Assembly: GCF_014779715.1 (NCBI RefSeq)
Contig: NZ_JACXYU010000003.1
Coordinates: 186,001-250,000, forward strand
From: Streptomyces chumphonensis
GTDB lineage: Bacteria > Actinomycetota > Actinomycetes > Streptomycetales > Streptomycetaceae
Length of the DNA: 64,000 bases
Direction: 5' to 3'
The position numbers and the translations under genes are program-made. The notes beneath the pieces are model-generated. The model searched no databases. It was not told the origin of the DNA and worked only from the letters and a program-made list of their open reading frames with translations. This document shows, in pieces, positions 58,797 through 64,000 of the stretch (position 1 is its first letter; every line of letters starts with the position of its first letter).

Positions 58797-59618
58797 TCAG
58801 CTTTCCCGCACCGTGGCCTCGTCGATCACCACGGTGGCGTTCGGGACGGTGGCCTGGATCTGCGGGTCCACGGTCGAACCGGCGTCCGCGATCTTCTCCA
58901 GGACGTCCATGCCCTCGGTGATCTTCCCGAACGGCGTGTAGTGCGGCGGCAGCTCGCTGTCCTGGTAGACGAGGAAGAACTGGCTCCCGCCGCTGTCCCG
59001 GCCCTCGTCCGTCTGGGCGTTGTAGGTGTTGGCCATGGCGACCGTGCCCGCCGGGTAGACGCCGTCCTCGACCTTCGGGTCCTCCAGGTTCTCGTCCGGA
59101 ATGGTGTAGCCGGGCCCGCCCTGGCCGGTGCCCGCCGGGTCCCCGCACTGGAGGACGAAGATGCCCTGGTCGACCAGGCGGTGGCAGCGCGTGTGGTCGA
59201 AGTAGCCTTCCCCGGCCAGGAAGTTGAAGGAGTTCACCGTACGCGGGGCCTGCGCGGCGTCCAGCGCGATCTCGATGTCGCCGCAGGTGGTCGCCAGCCG
59301 CATGGTGTAGGAGGCGTCGGTGTCCACCGACATCTCGGGCTCCTTCTCCCACTGCTTGCCGTTCGGCTCGCCCTCGGCCGGCTCCTCGCACGGGTCCGGC
59401 GGCGGCGTCTGCGCCACGTCCTCGGGCTGCCCCTGAGGTTCTCCCTCGAAGACGCCGGCGGCGACGGCCACCGCGCTGCCGCCGAGCGCGAGCACCAGGA
59501 CGCCGGCGACGACGCCGTTCCGCAGCCGCCGCCTGCGGCGGGCGACGGCCTGCCGCTGCTCCCGGCGCTCCTGCTTCCGCCGGGCGAGCTGTCTGCGGCG
59601 CTGCTCCTTGGTGACCAC
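58797..59618 (-). CDS. Membrane-anchored cyclophilin-type peptidyl-prolyl isomerase
   Basis: 273 residues. A very basic N-terminus (RRRQLARRKQERREQRQAVA) precedes one helix (GVVAGVLVLALGGSAVAVAA), so the catalytic domain is outside. The cyclophilin core has RTVNSFNFLAGEGYFDHTRC, MANTYNAQTDEGRDSGGSQF and YTPFGKITEGMDVLEKI; some canonical active-site residues are replaced, as is common in bacterial exported forms. GTG follows AAGGAGAAGACC. It lies divergent from the MBL hydrolase gene. Confidence 0.92.
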   Translation of the reverse strand: MVTKEQRRRQLARRKQERREQRQAVARRRRRLRNGVVAGVLVLALGGSAVAVAAGVFEGEPQGQPEDVAQTPPPDPCEEPAEGEPNGKQWEKEPEMSVDTDASYTMRLATTCGDIEIALDAAQAPRTVNSFNFLAGEGYFDHTRCHRLVDQGIFVLQCGDPAGTGQGGPGYTIPDENLEDPKVEDGVYPAGTVAMANTYNAQTDEGRDSGGSQFFLVYQDSELPPHYTPFGKITEGMDVLEKIADAGSTVDPQIQATVPNATVVIDEATVRES

Positions 59619-59685
59619 GGTCTTCTCCTTCGGGCCGTGCGGGGGTGGTGCGGCCTGTGGGTGCCCTGACCTGCCGCCGCCCGTA

Positions 59686-59727
59686 CCGTATACGGGTTCG
59701 CGACGGCACCGGCGGCGCCGGTAGGCT
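59686..59727. promoter_or_regulatory. Divergent promoter region with CCGTATACGG palindrome
   Basis: A 10-bp palindrome CCGTATACGG at 59686-59695 lies between the divergent cyclophilin and MBL genes. TAGGCT at 59722-59727 is a candidate -10 for the rightward gene. Confidence 0.4.
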
Positions 59728-59770
59728 CGGGGCGGACACTTCCCGACCGCCGGACGACTGAAGGACGATC

Positions 59771-60487
59771 GTGCTCATTGCCGGGTTCCCCGCCGGGGCC
59801 TGGGGGACCAATTGTTACCTGGTCGCCCCCGCCGCCGGTGAGGAGTGCGTGATCATCGACCCTGGCCACCAGGCCACCGCGGGCGTCGAGGAGGCCGTCG
59901 CCAAGCACCGGCTCAAGCCGGTCGCCGTCGTCCTCACCCACGGGCACATCGACCACGTGGCCTCCGTGGTGCCGGTCTGCGGGGCGCACGACGTCCCCGC
60001 CTGGATCCACCCGGACGACCGCTACATGATGAGCGACCCCGAGAAGGCGCTGGGCCGTGCCATCGGACAGCAGCTCATGGGCGAGCTGACCGTGGGGGAG
60101 CCGGACGACGTGCACGAGCTGACCGACGGCGCCCGGCTGAGCCTGGCGGGCCTGGAGCTGACCGTCGCGCACGCGCCCGGCCATACCCGGGGGTCGGTGA
60201 CCTTCGGCATGCCCGAGCAGGCGGACATCCCGCCGGTCTTCTTCTCGGGCGACCTGCTGTTCGCCGGCTCCATCGGACGCACCGACCTGCCCGGTGGCGA
60301 CTCCGCCGAGATCCTGCGGTCGCTGGCACGTGTCTGCCTGCCGCTGGACGACTCGACGGTGGTCCTGTCCGGGCACGGCCCCCAGACCACCATCGGCCGC
60401 GAGCGGGCGACGAACCCCTTCCTGCGGGAGGTCGCCGCCGGCCACGGAGCCGACGACATCATCACGGCTCCACGACGAGGAATGTGA
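59771..60487 (+). CDS. Metallo-beta-lactamase fold hydrolase (glyoxalase II-like)
   Basis: 238 residues. The metal-binding motif is [11 protein letters not shown], with further ligands in [23 protein letters not shown] and [20 protein letters not shown] near the start is typical of glyoxalase II-like members. It likely hydrolyses a thioester. GTG has AAGGACGATC upstream. Its stop overlaps the hisS GTG by four bases, an actinobacterial arrangement (Rv2581c-hisS). Confidence 0.93.
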   Translation: MLIAGFPAGAWGTNCYLVAPAAGEECVIIDPGHQATAGVEEAVAKHRLKPVAVVLTHGHIDHVASVVPVCGAHDVPAWIHPDDRYMMSDPEKALGRAIGQQLMGELTVGEPDDVHELTDGARLSLAGLELTVAHAPGHTRGSVTFGMPEQADIPPVFFSGDLLFAGSIGRTDLPGGDSAEILRSLARVCLPLDDSTVVLSGHGPQTTIGRERATNPFLREVAAGHGADDIITAPRRGM

Positions 60488-61758
60488 ACCAGACTTCCGT
60501 GAGCACCTTTTCCGCCCCCAAGGGCACGTACGACCTGATCCCGCCGGACTCGGCCGACTTCCTCGCCGTCCGCGAGGCCATCTCCGCCCCGCTGCGGCGC
60601 GCCGGGTACGGCTACGTCGAGACGCCGGGCTTCGAGCAGGTGGAGCTGTTCGCCCGCGGTGTCGGGGCCTCCACCGACATCGTCACCAAGGAGATGTACA
60701 CGCTCACCACCAAGGGCGGGGACGAACTGGCCCTGCGGCCCGAGGGCACCGCCTCCGTCCTGCGCGCCGCGCTCCAGGCGAACCTGCACCGGGGCGCCCT
60801 GCCGGTGAAGCTGTGGTACTCGGGCTCCTACTACCGCTACGAGCGTCCTCAGGCGGGCCGCTACCGGCACTTCTCGCAGGTCGGCGCGGAGGCCCTGGGC
60901 GCCGAGGACCCGGCGCTGGACGCCGAGTTGATCATCCTGGCCGTCGACGCCCACCGGTCGCTGGGCCTGCGGAACGTCCGCCTGCTGCTGAACTCGCTCG
61001 GTGACGCCGCCTGCCGCCCGGCCTACCGGGCCGCCCTCCAGGACTTCCTGCGCGGCCTCGACCTGGACGAGGCGACCCGCGAACGCATCGAGATCAACCC
61101 GCTGCGGGTGCTCGACGACAAGCGCGAGGCCGTCCAGCGGCAGCTGACCGGGGCACCGCTCATGCGGGACCACCTGTGCGAGGGCTGCGCGGCCTACCAC
61201 GAGCAGGTCCGCACGCTGCTGACGGCGGCGGGCGTCGCCTTCGAGGACGACGCGAGGCTGGTGCGCGGTCTGGACTACTACACCCGCACCACCTTCGAGT
61301 TCGTGCACGACGGCCTCGGTGCGCAGTCGGCCGTCGGCGGCGGCGGGCGCTACGACGGCCTCTCCGAGATGATCGGCGGCCCGGCGCTGCCCTCGGTGGG
61401 CTGGGCGCTCGGCGTGGACCGCACGGTCCTGGCGCTGCGCGCCGAGGGCGTCACGCTGCCCACGCCGTCGCCGACGGACGTCTACGCCGTGCCGGTGGGC
61501 GAGGAGGCGCGCGGCGTCCTGTTCGGGGTGCTCACCGAGCTGCGCCGGGCGGGCGTGGCGGCCGACTTCGCCTACGGTGGCAGGGGGCTGAAGAACGCGA
61601 TGAAGTCGGCGGGCCGCTCCGGCGCGCGGTACGCCCTCGTCCTCGGGGAGCGGGACCTGGCCGAGGGCGTCGTCCAGCTCAAGGATCTCCACAGCGGCGA
61701 GCAGGCCCCGGTGGCGCTCTCTTCCGCCGTGGCCGAAATCCGGGCGAAACTGAGCTGA
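60484..61758 (+). CDS. hisS: Histidyl-tRNA synthetase
   Basis: A 424-residue class II synthetase. Motif 1 region is [20 protein letters not shown], motif 2 is [20 protein letters not shown], and the histidine-specific peptides are [16 protein letters not shown] and GGGGRYDGL. The C-terminal anticodon domain includes [23 protein letters not shown] 60484 is coupled to the upstream stop and has GAGGAAT before it; GTG 60499 is an alternative. Confidence 0.97.
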   Translation: MNQTSVSTFSAPKGTYDLIPPDSADFLAVREAISAPLRRAGYGYVETPGFEQVELFARGVGASTDIVTKEMYTLTTKGGDELALRPEGTASVLRAALQANLHRGALPVKLWYSGSYYRYERPQAGRYRHFSQVGAEALGAEDPALDAELIILAVDAHRSLGLRNVRLLLNSLGDAACRPAYRAALQDFLRGLDLDEATRERIEINPLRVLDDKREAVQRQLTGAPLMRDHLCEGCAAYHEQVRTLLTAAGVAFEDDARLVRGLDYYTRTTFEFVHDGLGAQSAVGGGGRYDGLSEMIGGPALPSVGWALGVDRTVLALRAEGVTLPTPSPTDVYAVPVGEEARGVLFGVLTELRRAGVAADFAYGGRGLKNAMKSAGRSGARYALVLGERDLAEGVVQLKDLHSGEQAPVALSSAVAEIRAKLS

Positions 61759-61817
61759 CGCCTGGCTCGTTGGGCCACAATGAGCAGCAGACCTCAGACG
61801 ATGGGACGACGAGCGCC

Positions 61818-62468
61818 ATGATGACCCAGACGGCACCCCCCGCCGAGGACGGCACCGACGACGAGCGGCCCGGCCCGGCCACGATCGCGGCGGGCCGGGT
61901 GTACGCCTGGCTGCTCGTCGTGACGGGCCTGGCGGGCCTGCTGGCCGCCTGGGTCATCACGCTGGACAAGAAGAAGCTCATGGAGGCCGAGATCGCCGGG
62001 GAGACGTTCACCCCCGGCTGCAGCCTCAACCCGATCGTCTCCTGCGGCGACATCATGGAGAGCGACCAGGCCGAGGCGTTCGGCTTCCCGAACCCGATGC
62101 TCGGCCTGGTGATGTACGGCGCGGTCGTCGCCATCGGTGCCGCCGTACTCGCCGGGGCGCACTTCCGGCCGTGGTTCTGGCGCAGCCTCCTGGGCGGCAC
62201 GTTCTTCGGCGTCGCGTTCTGCACCTGGCTGATGTACCAGTCCCTGTACAACATCAACGCCCTGTGCCTGTGGTGCTGCCTGGCCTGGGTGGCCACGCTC
62301 ACGATGTTCTGGGCCACACTCGTGCACACCGTGCGCCACCGGCTCGTCCCCGCCCCCGAGGGGCTGCGGAACGCCTTGCTGGAGTTCCCCTGGGTCTTCC
62401 CCGCCGCGCACGTCGGGATCATCGGCATGCTGATCCTCACCAAGTGGTGGGACTTCTGGCTCGGCTGA
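61818..62468 (+). CDS. Vitamin K epoxide reductase family protein (VKOR)
   Basis: A 216-residue membrane protein with four to five helices. Outer cysteine pair is in [15 protein letters not shown], and the redox CxxC is CLWCC in [20 protein letters not shown] re-oxidises extracytoplasmic disulfide formation in actinobacteria by passing electrons to quinone. No thioredoxin partner is fused. ATG 61818 (MMTQTAPP) is preceded by GGGACGACGAGCG; ATG 61821 is equally possible. Confidence 0.92.
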   Translation: MMTQTAPPAEDGTDDERPGPATIAAGRVYAWLLVVTGLAGLLAAWVITLDKKKLMEAEIAGETFTPGCSLNPIVSCGDIMESDQAEAFGFPNPMLGLVMYGAVVAIGAAVLAGAHFRPWFWRSLLGGTFFGVAFCTWLMYQSLYNINALCLWCCLAWVATLTMFWATLVHTVRHRLVPAPEGLRNALLEFPWVFPAAHVGIIGMLILTKWWDFWLG

Positions 62469-62526
62469 GCCCGTGCGCCGGCCGCGACCGCGCGGCGCCC
62501 GTGGCGGCGCTGTCGGTGGGGTGACC

Positions 62527-62539
62527 TAGGGTTTCCAGG
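62527..62539 (+). promoter_or_regulatory. -10 element for leaderless rarA
   Basis: TAGGGT at 62527-62532 is followed by seven bases and then GTG 62540, with no ribosome site. Confidence 0.55.
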
Positions 62540-63907
62540 GTGGAGCCCGATCTGTTCACCGCCGCCGCCGAGGAACGCCAGTCCAAGGACCCCGCCGCGA
62601 GCCCGCTCGCGGTGCGGATGCGTCCGCGCACGCTGGACGAGGTGGTGGGCCAGCGGCACCTGCTGCGGCGCGGCTCCCCACTGCGCCGGCTGGTGGGGGA
62701 GGGCGGCGGCGGCCCGGCCGGAGCCTCCTCGGTCCTGCTCTGGGGGCCTCCGGGCACCGGGAAGACGACGCTGGCCTACGTCGTCAGCAAGGCCACCGAC
62801 CAGCGTTTCGTCGAGCTGTCGGCCATCACGGCGGGCGTCAAGGAGGTCCGGGCCGTCATCGACGGCGCCCGCCGCTCCTCCGGTGCCTACGGCAAGGACA
62901 CCGTGCTGTTCCTGGACGAGATCCACCGCTTCTCCAAGGCCCAGCAGGACTCCCTGCTGCCCGCCGTGGAGAACCGCTGGGTGACGCTCGTCGCCGCCAC
63001 CACGGAGAACCCGTACTTCTCGGTGATCTCGCCGCTGCTGTCCCGCTCGCTGCTGCTCACGCTGGAGCCGCTCACCGACGACGACCTGCGCGGCCTGATC
63101 CGCCGCGCGCTGGCCGACGAGCGCGGGCTCGCCGCCGCGCTCACGCTGCCCGAGGACGCCGAGGCGCACCTCCTGCGCATCGCCCAGGGGGACGCCCGGC
63201 GCGCGCTGACCGCTCTGGAGGCGGCGGCCGGCGCGGCGCTGGCCAAGGCCGAGCCGGAGATCACGCTGGCCACGCTGGAGGAGACGGTCGACCGGGCCGC
63301 CGTGACCTACGACCGGGACGGGGACCAGCACTACGACGTGGCCAGCGCCCTCATCAAGTCGATCCGGGGCTCGGACGTGGACGCCGCGCTGCACTACCTG
63401 GCCCGCATGGTCGAGGCGGGCGAGGACCCCCGGTTCATCGCGCGGCGGCTGATGATCTCCGCCAGCGAGGACGTCGGCCTCGCCGACCCGAGTGCCCTCC
63501 AGACGGCCGTGGCCGCCGCCCAGGCGGTGGCGATGATCGGATTCCCCGAGGCGCGCATCACGCTCGCCCAGGCGACGATCGCCCTGGCCCTCGCCCCCAA
63601 GTCCAACGCGGCGTACAAGGCGATCGACGCCGCGCTGGCCGACGTCCGGGCCGGGAAGGCCGGGCCCGTGCCGACGTACCTGCGGGACGGCCACTACGGC
63701 GGTGCGAGGAAGCTCGGCCACGGCGCGGGCTACCAGTACCCGCACGACCTGCCCGGCGGCGTCGCCGCGCAGCAGTACGCGCCGGACGCGGTGCACGGCG
63801 CCCGCTACTACGAGCCCACGCGGTACGGCGCCGAGGCCCGCTACGCGGACGTCGCGGCCCGCGTCCGCGCCCGGCTGCGCGGGGAGGAGGGGCCCGGGGA
63901 GGGCTGA
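62540..63907 (+). CDS. rarA: Replication-associated recombination protein A (RarA/MgsA)
   Basis: A 455-residue clamp-loader-like AAA+ ATPase acting at stalled forks. Walker A is [10 protein letters not shown], Walker B is [10 protein letters not shown], and sensor 1 is [12 protein letters not shown]. The C-terminal tetramer domain contains [20 protein letters not shown] and the end [20 protein letters not shown] and YPHDLPGG typical of the family. A 14-residue N-terminal [17 protein letters not shown] segment precedes the core. GTG is probably a leaderless start. Confidence 0.96.
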   Translation: MEPDLFTAAAEERQSKDPAASPLAVRMRPRTLDEVVGQRHLLRRGSPLRRLVGEGGGGPAGASSVLLWGPPGTGKTTLAYVVSKATDQRFVELSAITAGVKEVRAVIDGARRSSGAYGKDTVLFLDEIHRFSKAQQDSLLPAVENRWVTLVAATTENPYFSVISPLLSRSLLLTLEPLTDDDLRGLIRRALADERGLAAALTLPEDAEAHLLRIAQGDARRALTALEAAAGAALAKAEPEITLATLEETVDRAAVTYDRDGDQHYDVASALIKSIRGSDVDAALHYLARMVEAGEDPRFIARRLMISASEDVGLADPSALQTAVAAAQAVAMIGFPEARITLAQATIALALAPKSNAAYKAIDAALADVRAGKAGPVPTYLRDGHYGGARKLGHGAGYQYPHDLPGGVAAQQYAPDAVHGARYYEPTRYGAEARYADVAARVRARLRGEEGPGEG

Positions 63908-63937
63908 GCGGCGACCGGCGGGCGCGGGGCCCGGGCG

Positions 63938-64000
63938 CTAGGCGCCCTCGGCCGCCTCGAAGAGGCCGTGCATCGCGCGCCGCAGCCCGGCGACGTCGGC
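63938..64000 (-). CDS. C-terminal fragment of an unidentified protein (truncated by window end)
   Basis: Only the last 20 codons are present, ending ADVAGLRRAMHGLFEAAEGA then TAG. All 20 codons end in G or C, matching genuine genes here. It converges on rarA with 30 bp between. Too little is visible to name it. Confidence 0.4.
   Translation of the reverse strand, partial: ADVAGLRRAMHGLFEAAEGA

Overview
The window is chromosomal DNA from a high-GC actinomycete, almost certainly a Streptomyces or very close relative. Third codon positions are nearly all G or C, GTG starts are frequent, genes often overlap by ATGA/GTGA, and the sporulation protein SsgB is present. The gene order thrS-HIT-pgsA-acyltransferase-pimA, then pdxST-yebC-ruvCAB-yajC-secDF-apt-relA-cyclophilin-MBL hydrolase-hisS, is a conserved actinobacterial block also found in Mycobacterium tuberculosis (around Rv2614c to Rv2580c, from memory). 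No insertion sequence, prophage, integrase, CRISPR array or secondary-metabolite cluster was seen. This is core, housekeeping DNA.

Layout. Positions 1-8123 carry arginine biosynthesis: a tightly overlapped argC(partial)-argJ-argB-argD-argR operon, a pyridoxamine-oxidase-fold protein on the other strand, and argG and argH as separate units. The argG promoter carries an ARG-box-like site. Positions 8191-14251 hold an aldo/keto reductase, a TetR-MFS efflux pair with a nested palindromic operator, a PlsC acyltransferase, a Tat-exported glycerophosphodiester phosphodiesterase and a GNAT enzyme. Positions 14291-15101 encode two small membrane proteins. Positions 15428-18407 hold a possible Met/Cys-rich leader peptide and the methionine ABC importer metNIQ. 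Positions 18524-26067 carry a GNAT enzyme and cobalamin genes (cobL, a bluB-cobT fusion with a very long disordered N-terminus, and a dehydrogenase-cobA fusion), then a SpoU-type RNA methyltransferase.

Positions 26093-34289 hold a Ser/Thr kinase, a small membrane protein, a Gly-Cys-Val-Val-Val tRNA cluster, a chorismate-binding component I/aminotransferase IV pair (p-aminobenzoate type), a double-GNAT protein, a DsbA-like oxidoreductase, small membrane proteins, a CGNR zinc-finger regulator and ssgB. Positions 34551-45198 contain two tRNA-Val(CAC) genes, thrS, a HIT protein, an uncharacterised membrane protein, an EF-G paralogue and the phosphatidylinositol/PIM genes pgsA-acyltransferase-pimA. 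Positions 45520-63907 contain pdxS-pdxT (PLP synthase), yebC, ruvCAB, yajC-secDF, apt, relA (bifunctional (p)ppGpp enzyme), a DUF349 protein, a membrane-anchored cyclophilin, an MBL hydrolase, hisS, a VKOR-family protein and rarA. The C-terminal end of a minus-strand gene closes the window.

Two regulatory themes recur. Many starts have a TANNNT -10 hexamer 6-8 nt upstream of ATG/GTG, which predicts leaderless mRNAs. Most transcription-unit boundaries carry long perfect GC hairpins with no U-tract. No wholly new multi-gene system stands out. The best leads are the TetR-MFS nested operator, the bluB-cobT fusion and its leader, the metNIQ leader peptide, the tandemly triplicated tRNA-Val genes, the EF-G paralogue with an altered G4 motif, and the uncharacterised 554-residue membrane protein.
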